NCBI RefSeq assembly: GCF_900107135.1
Contig: NZ_FNOV01000005.1
Span: forward strand, 1-64,000
DNA: 64,000 nt
Reading direction: 5' to 3'
Origin: Hymenobacter psychrophilus
GTDB taxonomy: Bacteria > Bacteroidota > Bacteroidia > Cytophagales > Hymenobacteraceae
In this document: positions 1-8,452 of the stretch, one piece after another
Layout: every line of letters starts with the position of its first letter
How positions within the stretch are numbered: position 1 is the first letter of the stretch
The notes under the pieces: model-generated
The model's database searches: none
What the model was told of the DNA's origin: nothing
Seen by the model: only the letters and a program-made list of their open reading frames with translations
Made by a program: the position numbers and the translations under genes

Positions 1-40
<40 letters not shown>

Positions 41-270
41 AGATTTCTCTACACCATAGCGAACTATGGCTGATGTCAAGTGCTGATCCGACCCTCATTT
101 TGCCTGACCCGAAGGCCAGACTGATTCGCTTGTCTTATCTGCCCGAAACATTGCTGCCTCAGGCCTTACCTATATTGTCTTTTCCAGTCATTCAAAGAAC
201 GTGTGCAGACGCCGCGTTTGGCGTGTGCCGTGGACTCCGGTTGTAAGCGAAGTCGTGTTGGTGTTGAACC
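41..270 (-). other. rRNA operon leader region
   Basis: About 230 bases lie between the nearest strong promoter (P1, -7 box at 292-299) and the 16S 5' end. It is expected to be the transcribed, processed leader of the rRNA operon. I see no credible gene in it; the short open frames that cross it are on both strands and resemble nothing. I could not assign boxA or RNase III sites with confidence. Confidence 0.5.
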
Positions 271-291
271 CCTTCCGGTTGAAGCGGGCTG

Positions 292-321
292 CAAAGGTAA
301 GCAGCTTTTTGATTGCTGCAA
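292..321 (-). promoter_or_regulatory. rRNA promoter P1
   Basis: Read on the minus strand, TTG (319-321), a 19-base spacer and TACCTTTG (292-299) match the Bacteroidota housekeeping promoter TTG-N19-TAnnTTTG. It lies in a 38-base block (272-309) that is repeated exactly at 387-424. Confidence 0.8.
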
Positions 322-406
322 GCAAAAGAAGAAAACTTTTTTTGAAGCGAACTTCGAAGCGTTTCTTTTTTTGTTTCCTCTGGTCGCTTCCGGTTGAAGC
401 GGGCTG

Positions 407-436
407 CAAAGGTAAGCAGCTTTTCGGTTGGTGCAA
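407..436 (-). promoter_or_regulatory. rRNA promoter P2
   Basis: Minus-strand TTG (434-436), 19-base spacer and TACCTTTG (407-414). The box lies in the 38-base exact repeat (387-424) shared with P1 and is 115 bases upstream of it. Confidence 0.8.
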
Positions 437-547
437 GCCCGGAAGCAAAAAAAGTTTTTCTTCTTTTTCGGCCTTCCCGCTGTTCTGGCCGCCTTTTTAA
501 GCGAGTCAAACAGCGAACCTGGTAGTGCTTCCGGTTGAAGCGGGGTG

Positions 548-579
548 CAAAGGTAAGAAATTCCTTTTCACTTTCGCAA
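548..579 (-). promoter_or_regulatory. rRNA promoter P3
   Basis: Minus-strand TTG (577-579), 21-base spacer and TACCTTTG (548-555). The block 528-556 shares the sequence downstream of the -7 box with P1 and P2, with one change (GGGG for GGGC). A weaker fourth relative lies at about 640-685, with a degraded -7 box CACTTTTG. Confidence 0.7.
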
Positions 580-763
580 CTGCCAGGGGCAACTTTTTTT
601 CAAGTGGCTTTTTCCGAAGAAGTAGCCGTCCCCGCCGCGTTCCGGTTGGGGATGCAAAAGTGGGGTATCGGACCGGATTATGCAAACCCGGTAGGTAAAA
701 TAGCCGTAAAAGGCCCGCTTCGGCCCACACTATCAGCGACTTTGTTTTTCCAGGCTTACTAAC

Positions 764-811
764 AACCGGCTTGCTCCACCTCTATATATAAGAGAGCGGA
801 GCAAGCCGGTT
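764..811. terminator. Hairpin terminator after the DUF4476 gene
   Basis: A 14-bp perfect stem (764-777 with 798-811) encloses a loop that can itself pair CTCT with AGAG. It lies just past the stop codon of the minus-strand gene ending at 829 and separates that gene from the rRNA promoter array. Confidence 0.65.
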
Positions 812-828
812 ATGGAATAAAGCTGCTT

Positions 829-1548
829 TTAACGGACTGATTGCACGTATTCCTGTACTTCGCGGATGCTGGAAGGGAATACCAGCGCGTCGTATACCTG
901 GTAGAAATTGTGCCGGTCGGCGACGCGGCTATATAAGTACTTGGCGGTTTCGATGCGGTTCTCGTCAAAAGACAAGGACTTAACCAAGCGGCGGGCGTCC
1001 TGCGACTCAATGAATGAATCGCGCAGGGCATCTCGCATAATGGCCATGCGGGCATCATCGAAGGGACGGCGCTGGATTGCCTGAAGCAAATTGTCTACTT
1101 CGGCGGGAGCCAGCTGGTAGACCGGTGCCGGGTAAGCGGGGTAGCTCGGGGCCGGGTAGGTGCCCGGATAAGGAACCGGGGCGGGCGGATAGGCTACGAC
1201 TGGCGGAGCCAGTGGCACGGTGCTTATAGTACGGAGCACCGGCGGAGAGCCCGGACGGGCAAGCAGCACGAAGTTCGTTTCGAAGCCGTCGGCCAGAAAG
1301 ATCTGGGTGCGGTAGTTAACTCCCCGGCCGCGGCCTACCGGAATAAAGAAGTCGGCCCAGTGGTAGCCGGGGCGCAGTTGGTCGAGGTACACCTGTGGGC
1401 GAGCACCGTGGCTGACGGACTGCCCATCGAGGGAGAGGCGGAAGATAAGACCCCGCTCGCCGGCGATACTGGCCGTAACGGGAGCCGCTTGCACAGAGCC
1501 CAAGGCCAGCAGCAGGCCACCAAGTAGCAGAAGTAGGATTCTTTTCAC
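829..1548 (-). CDS. DUF4476 domain-containing exported protein
   Basis: A 239-residue protein with an N-terminal signal peptide (about 1-21, ending in VQAAP). A beta-rich N-domain follows, then a Pro/Tyr-rich linker near residues 110-145. The C-terminal domain of about 95 residues, with the LSFDENRIETAKYLYSRV stretch, I recognise as the DUF4476 family of Bacteroidota. The domain's function is not known. The protein is probably periplasmic or surface-exposed. It is the last gene before the rRNA operon and ends at the hairpin at 764-811. The family call rests on motif recognition. The start is the only ATG that gives a clean signal peptide. Confidence 0.85.
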   Translation of the reverse strand: MKRILLLLLGGLLLALGSVQAAPVTASIAGERGLIFRLSLDGQSVSHGARPQVYLDQLRPGYHWADFFIPVGRGRGVNYRTQIFLADGFETNFVLLARPGSPPVLRTISTVPLAPPVVAYPPAPVPYPGTYPAPSYPAYPAPVYQLAPAEVDNLLQAIQRRPFDDARMAIMRDALRDSFIESQDARRLVKSLSFDENRIETAKYLYSRVADRHNFYQVYDALVFPSSIREVQEYVQSVR

Positions 1549-1690
1549 GGAACTGGGGAGTAAAGTGGTATACCGGGCCTAAGCCAAGGATTATGCCAAG
1601 TAGCTTCCCTCCTATCCGCACCCGCATAAAAACAGCCGCCCGGCCTGCTGAATGCAAACCGGGCGGTAGGGTTAGGCGGGCAATCGGGGC

Positions 1691-3622
1691 TTACTCCGCA
1701 ATTCTGGTCACTTTGAACTCGGTGCGGCGGTTACGCTGGTATTGCTCCTCGGTTTTGGCATTTGGCACTACCGGGCGCGATTCGCCATATCCTTTAGCCG
1801 TAATGCGTCCGGGAGCAATGCCTTTGGAGATAATATACTCGACGGCCGACTGGGCACGGCGTTGCGAGAGGGCCTGGTTGTAGGCGTCTTTGCCGCGCGA
1901 GTCGGTGTGCGAGCTCAGCTCGATGGTGATGCGGGGGTTGTCATTGAGCGTTTCGACCAGCTTATCGAGCTCCAGGGCTGCATCGGGACGAATATTGGAC
2001 TTGTCGTAATCATAGAAGATGTTTTCGACTACGATGGCCTTGTTCTTTACAATTTTGGTGAGGGTGAGCGTCACGGGTATCCGCACCTCATTCACGGGGT
2101 CGGGCAGCAGCTCCTGCGCGGGCTTACGGCCCACGGTAGTAAGCGGGCTGCGGGCCGTGAAATACCCGTCGCGGTTGGCGAGCAGGGCGTAGGTAGCGGC
2201 AGCCGAGTCGAGCTTGAAGAGAAACTTGCCGTCGGGGCCGCTGGTGGTGGTTTGGAGCTGCTGGCCATTGGAGCCGAGCAGCGCCACGGGCTGGTTGGGT
2301 ACAACGGTGGTGGTGCCGGTCTGGCTGTTGCGCTCCACAACGGTACCATCGGCCACAAAGAAGACCAGTTTAATAGTGTTTTCGCGGAATTGGTACAGGT
2401 CGTCGGAGCCCTTGCCGCCGGCCCGGTTCGAGGAAAAAATACCGCCCTGCTTACCTAGGAAGTAGGGTGCGAAGTCGTCGCCGTTGCTATTGATGGGGCT
2501 ACCCAGGTTCTGGACCCTGCCTTTATCGAGCTTGAAGATGTCGAGCTTGCCCAGGCCGGGGTGGCCGTCGGAGCAGAAATACAGCACGCCTTCGGGCGAA
2601 ATGGCCGGGAAGCTCTCGTTGCCTACGGTGTTTATCTTATCGCCCAGGTTTTCGGGAGCACCGAAGCGGCCGGGGCCTTCCATGGCTGCCTTATACAGGT
2701 CGCTGCCACCGAAGCCGCCCTTACGGGTGGAGGCGAAGTAAAGCGTCTGGCCATCGGGCGAGAAAAACGGCGAGTATTCGTCGGCGGTGCTGCTGTTTAC
2801 GCCGCGCAGGATTTCGGGCTCGGTCCAGGCGCCTTCGCGGAAGTAGGAAATCCACAAATCCACGCTCAGCAGGCCCTTTTTAGAGCCGTCGTTGGAGCGG
2901 GCAAACACCATTGTCTTGCCATCGGGCGAGTAGGTGGCGCTGGCCTCGTGGCGGTTGACCGAGTTGATTACCGGCTCCAGCTTGCGCACAGTAGCACCAG
3001 CAAGCTTCTGGTCGTCGGCGAAGCGCACAGCGTAGAGGTCGTTAAAGCCTTCACCGTTGCCGGGATACACCTTCCCTTCGCGACCCGAGGCAAATACCAG
3101 CTCCAGAGTACCGGGAATACGGGTGCCGCCGAACTCCGAGGCGGGTGTGTTCAGCTCGTCGAGTGGCATTACCTCGCTGCTGGTGCGCTGGTCGAGCAGG
3201 GCTTTAGAAGCGCGGGCATTGCGGGCTTCCGCTTCGGCCTGGGCCGCGAGCGTGCGGTTGCTGCCTACTTCAGCATACTTGGTGAACTGCTCGGCGGCTT
3301 CCTCGAACTTACCATTGGCCCGCAGTGCCAGGGCGTAGTTGTAGCTGGCATCGGCCTTCCGGGCCCCGCCATCGAGGGCAGCTTTATAGTAAGGTTCGGC
3401 CTGGTCGACGCGGTTGGACAGGCGGTAGGCTTCGGCAATCTGGTAGTTGCCCTGGGCCACATTCTTGCCCTTTGCCACATCGGCCTTATATAAGGTAAGC
3501 GCCGATTCGTATTCGCCGCGCGCAAACCGCTTGTCGGCCTTGCTCAGCCCCCCCGTGGTAGCGCAGCCCGCCAACAGGGTGGCCGAACCCACAGCAGTCC
3601 ACATCAGAATAGCGTTTCTCAT
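1691..3622 (-). CDS. PorE-like OmpA-family lipoprotein (TPR, PD40 propeller, CRD, OmpA)
   Basis: 643 residues. A lipoprotein signal with lipobox LLAGC (Cys about 19) leads into TPR-like helices (about 30-140). WD40-like PD40 blades follow (about 160-410), with repeated FSPDGQTLYFAS and SPDGKTMVFA strands. A carboxypeptidase-regulatory-like beta domain lies at about 430-520. The C-terminal OmpA peptidoglycan-binding domain (about 525-640) has NIFYDYDKSNIRPDA and SSHTDSRGKDAYNQALSQRR. This order matches PorE of Porphyromonas gingivalis, a type IX secretion component thought to tether the outer-membrane complex to peptidoglycan. The PorE role is inferred from architecture. Generic OmpA/PD40 proteins of the same order also exist in this phylum. 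Confidence 0.85.
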   Translation of the reverse strand: MRNAILMWTAVGSATLLAGCATTGGLSKADKRFARGEYESALTLYKADVAKGKNVAQGNYQIAEAYRLSNRVDQAEPYYKAALDGGARKADASYNYALALRANGKFEEAAEQFTKYAEVGSNRTLAAQAEAEARNARASKALLDQRTSSEVMPLDELNTPASEFGGTRIPGTLELVFASGREGKVYPGNGEGFNDLYAVRFADDQKLAGATVRKLEPVINSVNRHEASATYSPDGKTMVFARSNDGSKKGLLSVDLWISYFREGAWTEPEILRGVNSSTADEYSPFFSPDGQTLYFASTRKGGFGGSDLYKAAMEGPGRFGAPENLGDKINTVGNESFPAISPEGVLYFCSDGHPGLGKLDIFKLDKGRVQNLGSPINSNGDDFAPYFLGKQGGIFSSNRAGGKGSDDLYQFRENTIKLVFFVADGTVVERNSQTGTTTVVPNQPVALLGSNGQQLQTTTSGPDGKFLFKLDSAAATYALLANRDGYFTARSPLTTVGRKPAQELLPDPVNEVRIPVTLTLTKIVKNKAIVVENIFYDYDKSNIRPDAALELDKLVETLNDNPRITIELSSHTDSRGKDAYNQALSQRRAQSAVEYIISKGIAPGRITAKGYGESRPVVPNAKTEEQYQRNRRTEFKVTRIAE

Positions 3623-3756
3623 AATAGCAGGCAGAAGAAGAAAGGAACCAGGAGCAGGCCGCGGCGGGACTACCTATGTGCAGATAATGCGTGGATAGTG
3701 CGGCTAAGATGCAAGTTTTCCGGCGAAAAAGCCGGTTTCAGCGTTTCTGCTGTTTG

Positions 3757-4242
3757 TTAGGCGAAGTAACGGGTAAGCCAGGTATCGGCGGCCGGGGCCG
3801 GCCACCGCTCCAGCAGTTGCTGGCGCTGGGCAATGGTGTTGTCGAAATAAGGCGTTTCGGCCGAGAGCGTACCGGCAGCAATAGCCGGACCGAGTTGCTT
3901 ACGGTCGAGCAATGTTACATGGCCATCCACCCAAAAGGCCAGCTTCGACTTTTCGAGCAACTCTACGCCCAACTGCTGCTCCACGCGCTGCACGAAACGA
4001 ACCGAGGCATCAATTGAGCAGCCACTGGCGTCGGCCACACCCTCATCGAGCCCGATTACCAGAAACTGGTCGTGGAGGATAACGGCCGAGGCGGCCAGGG
4101 TCCGGCCGTGGCTGGTCCAGTCGTTGGCGAAGTGGTGCAACGTGGGCTGCACGGCAGCCTGCTCATCGGCCGTGAGGGGGCGGTTGGCCTGATAAATCCA
4201 GATGCGGGCCGTGGGCGGCAGTTGCTCGAAGGGAACGTACAT
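3757..4242 (-). CDS. Conserved Bacteroidota protein of unknown function
   Basis: 161 residues, no signal peptide and no membrane segment, so probably cytoplasmic. The N-terminus MYVPFEQLPPTARIWIYQ and the HHFANDWTSHG stretch belong to a small conserved family that databases often label 'ABC transporter ATPase'. No Walker A or ABC signature is visible here, so that label should not be trusted. It lies alone between the PorE-like gene and the repeat at 4254-4337. No function can be assigned. Confidence 0.75.
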   Translation of the reverse strand: MYVPFEQLPPTARIWIYQANRPLTADEQAAVQPTLHHFANDWTSHGRTLAASAVILHDQFLVIGLDEGVADASGCSIDASVRFVQRVEQQLGVELLEKSKLAFWVDGHVTLLDRKQLGPAIAAGTLSAETPYFDNTIAQRQQLLERWPAPAADTWLTRYFA

Positions 4243-4253
4243 AGTAAGGGGTA

Positions 4254-4337
4254 TAGCACGAAGCTCCCGCTTCGCGTTTCGTTGAACGGTACTGTTACAA
4301 CATCAGCAACGGTGCGCGAAGTGGGAGCTTCGCGCTA
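4254..4337. repeat. Intergenic palindromic repeat
   Basis: Inverted arms at 4254-4276 and 4315-4337 (23 bases with a few mismatches) have the core GAAGCTCCC...TTCGCG. It is a REP-like element between two minus-strand genes and may fold on either strand. Confidence 0.7.
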
Positions 4338-4345
4338 CTACAAAG

Positions 4346-4384
4346 AAACAGCCCCGGCCGGAAGTTCCGGGCGGGGCTGTTTTT
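4346..4384. terminator. Terminator after the CCG-domain Fe-S gene
   Basis: GC-rich stem AAACAGCCCCG (4346-4356) pairs with 4372-4382, with further pairing inside. It lies downstream of the minus-strand gene ending at 4410. Confidence 0.75.
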
Positions 4385-4409
4385 GATTCGGGTAGATGCA
4401 GGCCGCAAC

Positions 4410-5309
4410 CTACGCGTTCAGGCCCTCGGCGGAAGCAATCAGCTCGGCCAGGTCGAACACCTGCACATCCTGCTCGCGCTCCTTGTTTTTTACGCCGTCG
4501 GCCATCATGGTCATGCAGAAAGGGCATGCTACGGCAATAACGCTGCCGCCGGCTGCTTTGGCCGAAGCAGGACCGGCGGGGGCGTTGCTTTCCACACCGC
4601 GCAGGTTATCTAGTACAGCGGCGGTGCCGTCGAGGGTCGCCAGGGCTTCCTCGGTGCGCTCAATGTTCACTTCTTTGTTACCGGGTTCGGCGTCTTTCCA
4701 CATCTGGGCACCGCCGGCGCCGCAGCACAAACCGTTGGTTTTGCAGCGCTTCATTTCCACCAGGTCGGCGTCAAGCACCTCCAGCACGGCCCTCGGAGCC
4801 TCGTAAATGTCGTTGGCGCGGCCCAGGTAGCAGGAGTCGTGGAACGTGATGCGGCGACCCTTGAACGACTCGCCGCCCTCGGCTTTCACTTTGCCCTCGT
4901 TGATGAGTTGCTGCAGAAACGTGCTATGGTGGATTACTTCGTACTCACCGCCCAGGGCCGGGTACTCGTTTTTGATGGTGTTGAAGCAGTGCGGGCAGGC
5001 CGTGACCACCTTCTTGATGCCGTAGCCGTCGAGGGTGGCAATATTGGCCATGGCCTGCATCTGAAACAGAAACTCGTTGCCGGCGCGCTTGGCCGGGTCG
5101 CCGGTGCAGCTTTCCTCCTTGCCCAGCACGGCGTAGTTCACGCCTACATGGTCGAGGATGCGCACAAAGGCGCGCGTCACGCGCTTGTACCGGTCATCGA
5201 AGGCCCCGGCGCAACCCACCCAAAACAGGATTTCAGGACTTTCGCCCCGGGCCGCCAAATCGGCCATTACAGGAACAGAAACAGGACGCTTGGCAGTTTG
5301 CTCAGCCAT
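4410..5309 (-). CDS. CCG-domain Fe-S oxidoreductase subunit (HdrD C-half-like)
   Basis: 299 residues with two cysteine-rich CCG modules, like those of HdrB/HdrD, GlpC and LutA. Module one has WVGCAGAF, then CTGDPAKR where the canonical CC pair is expected, then ACPHC. Module two has HDSCYLG, GLCCGAGG and ACPFC. Such modules hold non-cubane 4Fe-4S clusters. The gene lies 115 bases downstream of the membrane ferredoxin subunit at 5425-6828. Together they have the domain set of single-chain EtfD/FadF-type ETF:menaquinone oxidoreductases, so an electron-transfer role at the inner membrane is likely. The exact partner is inference. Confidence 0.85.
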   Translation of the reverse strand: MAEQTAKRPVSVPVMADLAARGESPEILFWVGCAGAFDDRYKRVTRAFVRILDHVGVNYAVLGKEESCTGDPAKRAGNEFLFQMQAMANIATLDGYGIKKVVTACPHCFNTIKNEYPALGGEYEVIHHSTFLQQLINEGKVKAEGGESFKGRRITFHDSCYLGRANDIYEAPRAVLEVLDADLVEMKRCKTNGLCCGAGGAQMWKDAEPGNKEVNIERTEEALATLDGTAAVLDNLRGVESNAPAGPASAKAAGGSVIAVACPFCMTMMADGVKNKEREQDVQVFDLAELIASAEGLNA

Positions 5310-5424
5310 TACTTGAGAAGCTAGGAGATAGTAGTTAAGAGACAGAATCTGGGGCGTGAAATGCAGATTCCAGGGAAAAAGAGGTAGAGTTGAGGAAGAA
5401 AAAATGCGCGCGGCATTTCATCCT

Positions 5425-6828
5425 CTAGTGCCCAACTTCTACCTCCCCTTTCTCGGCCACGAACAGGTCGTCGGCCCAATTGAAACGGTCGGAGGGTGAG
5501 AAGGCCCAGGGCGCGCCGTTGTTTTCGATGTTGCTGAACATGGCGTTCAGCGCGTTGGGAGCGGCCGATTCTTCGAGCACCAGGAAGCGGCGCATCTCGA
5601 TAATGCTGTCCAGCGGGTTGATGTTCACTGGGCAGGCCTCGACGCAGGCATTGCAGGTGGTGCAGGCCCACAACTCCTCGGGCGTTACGTAGCCGCGAAG
5701 CAGCGTGTGGTTTTCCTTGTCGAGTTGCTCCTGGGGGTCGTGCTTGGCTTCTGCGCCGTACAGGGCCGGACTGAAAATAAGCGGCGCGTTGTACTTCTCC
5801 TCCATCCGGTCGCGCGTGTCCATGATGATTTTGCGGGGCGAGAGGAGCTTGCCGGTGATGTTGGCCGGGCACACCGAGGTGCAACGGCCGCACTCGGTGC
5901 ACGAGTACGCATTAAGCAGATTGGTCCAAGCCAAGTCGTCCACGTCTTTGGCGCCGAAGGGCGTGGGCGCTACCACCGAGCCATCGGGGTTGGTGGCCGG
6001 AGCCGGCACCGCGTAGTTGGGGTCCATCATGGCCTTCACCTCGTGGGTGATGCTCTCCACGTTCGAGAACTGTCCCTGCGGAATCAGCCGCGAGAAAAAC
6101 ACGTTCGGGAAAGCCATGATAATGTGGAAGTGCTTGCTGCTGGGCAGATAATTCAGAAACAGTAGAATGCCCACAATGTGCGCCCACCAGCCCACGCGCT
6201 CCAGCATGTGCAGCACCGGTACGCTGTCGGGCAGCAGCCCAGTCAGGAACTGGCTGACCGGGAACGCGCCCGGCATGCTCAGGTTCTGGAGCTGATGCGC
6301 CTTCAGGTCGGCCGTATTCATTAGGAACAGCGCCGCCATCAGCACCACTTCCACATACAGAATGATGTTGCCGTCCATCTTGGGCCATGCCCGCATTTCG
6401 GGGCCGGTGAAGCGCTTGACCACGTTTGCGTTGCGGCGCCACCAAAAGGCCGCTACCGCCACAATTACCAGTGCGCCCAGCACCTCGTTGGTGCCGGTGA
6501 GGGCCGAGTAGGCCGGCCCGGCGAACTGCAGAAAGCGGTGGGTGCCGAACAGGCCGTCCACCATAATCTCAATCACCTCGATGTTGATGACGATAAAGCC
6601 CACGTACACAATCAGGTGCAGGAAGGCCGGCGTCAGACGCTTGAACATCTTTTGCTGACCAAAGGCCACGAGCAGCGTTTTCCAGAGCCGCTCGTTCACA
6701 TGGCCGCTCATGTCCCGCTCGCGCCCCTGCAACACATTGGCCCGGATACGGCTGGCCTGCCAGGCAAACAGGCCGAAGCCCGCCAGCGCCACCAGCAGGA
6801 AGATGATGTTTTGGATAGAGAAATGCAC
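5425..6828 (-). CDS. Membrane cytochrome-b-like / 4Fe-4S ferredoxin subunit (EtfD/HdrE-like)
   Basis: 467 residues. The N-terminal part has about five or six membrane helices with several histidines that could bind heme (LHLIVYVGF, LHMLERVGWWAH, HFHIIM), as in the NarI/HdrE-type cytochrome b fold. The C-terminal part has two 4Fe-4S motifs: CTECGRCTSVCP near residue 310 and CTTCNACVEACP near 390. With the downstream CCG protein it forms the parts of an ETF:menaquinone oxidoreductase or heterodisulfide-reductase-like complex. It probably passes electrons between a soluble donor and menaquinone. The electron donor cannot be read from the sequence. Confidence 0.85.
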   Translation of the reverse strand: MHFSIQNIIFLLVALAGFGLFAWQASRIRANVLQGRERDMSGHVNERLWKTLLVAFGQQKMFKRLTPAFLHLIVYVGFIVINIEVIEIMVDGLFGTHRFLQFAGPAYSALTGTNEVLGALVIVAVAAFWWRRNANVVKRFTGPEMRAWPKMDGNIILYVEVVLMAALFLMNTADLKAHQLQNLSMPGAFPVSQFLTGLLPDSVPVLHMLERVGWWAHIVGILLFLNYLPSSKHFHIIMAFPNVFFSRLIPQGQFSNVESITHEVKAMMDPNYAVPAPATNPDGSVVAPTPFGAKDVDDLAWTNLLNAYSCTECGRCTSVCPANITGKLLSPRKIIMDTRDRMEEKYNAPLIFSPALYGAEAKHDPQEQLDKENHTLLRGYVTPEELWACTTCNACVEACPVNINPLDSIIEMRRFLVLEESAAPNALNAMFSNIENNGAPWAFSPSDRFNWADDLFVAEKGEVEVGH

Positions 6829-6937
6829 GGGAAAAAGGTAAGTTTAGGGTTGGATCCGAAATATACTCGGTATGCATAACAATTTACCGTTTTGAAGGCA
6901 GATAGTTTCCACAATCAACATTTTTTTCGATTCTGGT

Positions 6938-6967
6938 TTGCAGGTTAGAAATGCTTTGCTACTTTTG
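6938..6967 (+). promoter_or_regulatory. tRNA-Phe promoter
   Basis: TTG (6938-6940), a 19-base spacer and TACTTTTG (6960-6967) exactly match the Bacteroidota TTG-N19-TAnnTTTG promoter. The tRNA begins 43 bases downstream. Confidence 0.85.
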
Positions 6968-7009
6968 TGCTCCCCAACGGCCAATAGGGCCTGCCGGGAA
7001 CCACGAGCT

Positions 7010-7082
<73 letters not shown>

Positions 7083-7083
7083 C

Positions 7084-7120
7084 AAAAAAGTCCGATTCTG
7101 GTTCAGAATCGGACTTTTTT
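7084..7120. terminator. Bidirectional terminator between tRNA-Phe and the J-domain gene
   Basis: A perfect 17-bp stem (AAAAAAGTCCGATTCTG at 7084-7100 with 7104-7120) has a 3-base loop and A/T tracts on both sides. It serves the plus-strand tRNA and the convergent minus-strand gene ending at 7134. Confidence 0.95.
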
Positions 7121-7133
7121 ATTTTGCGGCGGC

Positions 7134-8309
7134 TTACTTAGCAGCACCTGCCCGCCGGCTAGCCGGCTGCACGGCGCAGACCGTGTCGCGGGCGGCCCGC
7201 GCAAAATCGTAGCCCTGTAGCACGGCCCGCTGCAGCAGGTCGCAGGCACGGGGGGCATCCTGCTGCTGTTGGGCCACGCGGGCCAGCAAAAAATAAAGCT
7301 GCCCGCTACGAGGCGTAATATCGAGCACCTCCCAGTAATCGTTCTGGGCAGCTTCGTAGCGGCCCAGCTTGAAATACGCTAGTCCCCGGAACGTCAGCAG
7401 TTGCCCCCGCAACCGCGACGGACCGCCGGCATGGCGCAACCCACCCGATAATATGCGAACAGCATCTGCGAAGTGTCGATGCTGAAACAGGGCGGCTTCG
7501 CCTTGCCATAGCCAGGCCCGGGCCAGCGTACTATCGAGGGCCAGCGCTTTTTGGTAGGCCGCCTGGGCAAGAACGGGCCGTTGAAGCGCCGCTTCGCACT
7601 GGCCCAGGCGCAGCCACAGCTGGCCCTGGAGCGCGACTGGAGCCTCGGGCAAAGCAGCTCGCAAGTCGGCGCGGGCGGCAGCATAGTCGTGCAAACCTAG
7701 CTGAGCAGCCTCGGCGCGCCGCCGCAGAGCCGGGTTGTAGCCGGGCCGGAATTGCAGCGCATCGGTGAAATAGCTGTGCGCCCCGGCCCAGTTGCCACTC
7801 GCATACGCCTGCAGCCCCCGTGCATAATTGCGCGAGCCCGACACGTAATCCATGGTAATTTTGACGGAGGCCATGAACAGCAACAGGGTCAGACCCAGCA
7901 GAGCCGTGAGCCAATAGTCGCGGCGCGTGAACTTCACCTTGCGGCGCGGAATGGAGCGGTAATGTCGTTCCTGGGCTCCGGCAGGCCGGCGGGTACGCAG
8001 TGGCTGAACCGGTACGGGCATGGGGGCTCCGTAAATGTGTTGCCCCTGTTGGCGAAAGTCCTGCTGCCGTCGGGCCTCCTCAAATCGTCGGGTTTCGGCG
8101 CGCAATTGCTGGTCGTAATGGGCGCGCCGAGCCTCGTTGCCCAACACCCGGTATGCTGCGGCTACGGTCTTAAAAAGCTCTTCATAGAGGGTATTGCCGC
8201 CATGCTTATCCGGATGATACAATACTGCTAAGCGCCTGTATGCCAATCTGATATCAGGCATCGAAGCTGTTGGCGATACACCTAGTACTTGGTAATGATT
8301 CTGGCTCAA
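7134..8309 (-). CDS. J-domain (DnaJ-like) membrane protein with TPR repeats
   Basis: 391 residues. The N-terminal J domain (about 4-68) has the diagnostic HPD in LAVLYHPDKHGG and would stimulate DnaK. A basic linker leads to one membrane helix near residues 134-158 (WLTALLGLTLLLFMASVKI). The C-terminal half is TPR-like helices, for example YNPALRRRAEAAQLGLHDYAAA. It lacks the Gly/Phe and zinc regions of true DnaJ, so it is a type-III J protein, probably a membrane-anchored co-chaperone. Its client is unknown. It is divergent from the holin-like gene at 8453. Confidence 0.85.
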   Translation of the reverse strand: MSQNHYQVLGVSPTASMPDIRLAYRRLAVLYHPDKHGGNTLYEELFKTVAAAYRVLGNEARRAHYDQQLRAETRRFEEARRQQDFRQQGQHIYGAPMPVPVQPLRTRRPAGAQERHYRSIPRRKVKFTRRDYWLTALLGLTLLLFMASVKITMDYVSGSRNYARGLQAYASGNWAGAHSYFTDALQFRPGYNPALRRRAEAAQLGLHDYAAARADLRAALPEAPVALQGQLWLRLGQCEAALQRPVLAQAAYQKALALDSTLARAWLWQGEAALFQHRHFADAVRILSGGLRHAGGPSRLRGQLLTFRGLAYFKLGRYEAAQNDYWEVLDITPRSGQLYFLLARVAQQQQDAPRACDLLQRAVLQGYDFARAARDTVCAVQPASRRAGAAK

Positions 8310-8452
8310 AGTAGGGCAGTAGAGCGTAAAAATAAACCAATTTCAGACACGCCGCCGCCTTTTCCGTATGCAACGACTACCATATAATGGGTAGCAGCCC
8401 TGGTTGCCGCCGCCCAACTCTGTAACATTGTTCTCCCGCAAAAGTCTCCCCC

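Larger units (their letters stand above)
272..660. repeat. Tandem promoter-block repeat upstream of 16S
   Basis: Copies begin at 272, 387 and 528, with a degraded copy near 640. The first two share 38 identical bases, from CTTCCGGTTGAAGCGGGC through the promoter -7 box. The conserved part covers the -7 box and the first transcribed bases, so each promoter would start a transcript with nearly the same 5' sequence. No gene is visible between 41 and 828. Confidence 0.85.

Noticed and set aside
188..762. Six short open frames on both strands in the rRNA upstream region
   Set aside because: They lie across the promoter array and leader, resemble no family, and follow the promoter-block repeat.
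2561..3493. 310-residue frame antisense to the PorE-like gene
   Set aside because: Shadow of a GC-rich coding strand; no recognisable motif and the minus-strand gene is clear.
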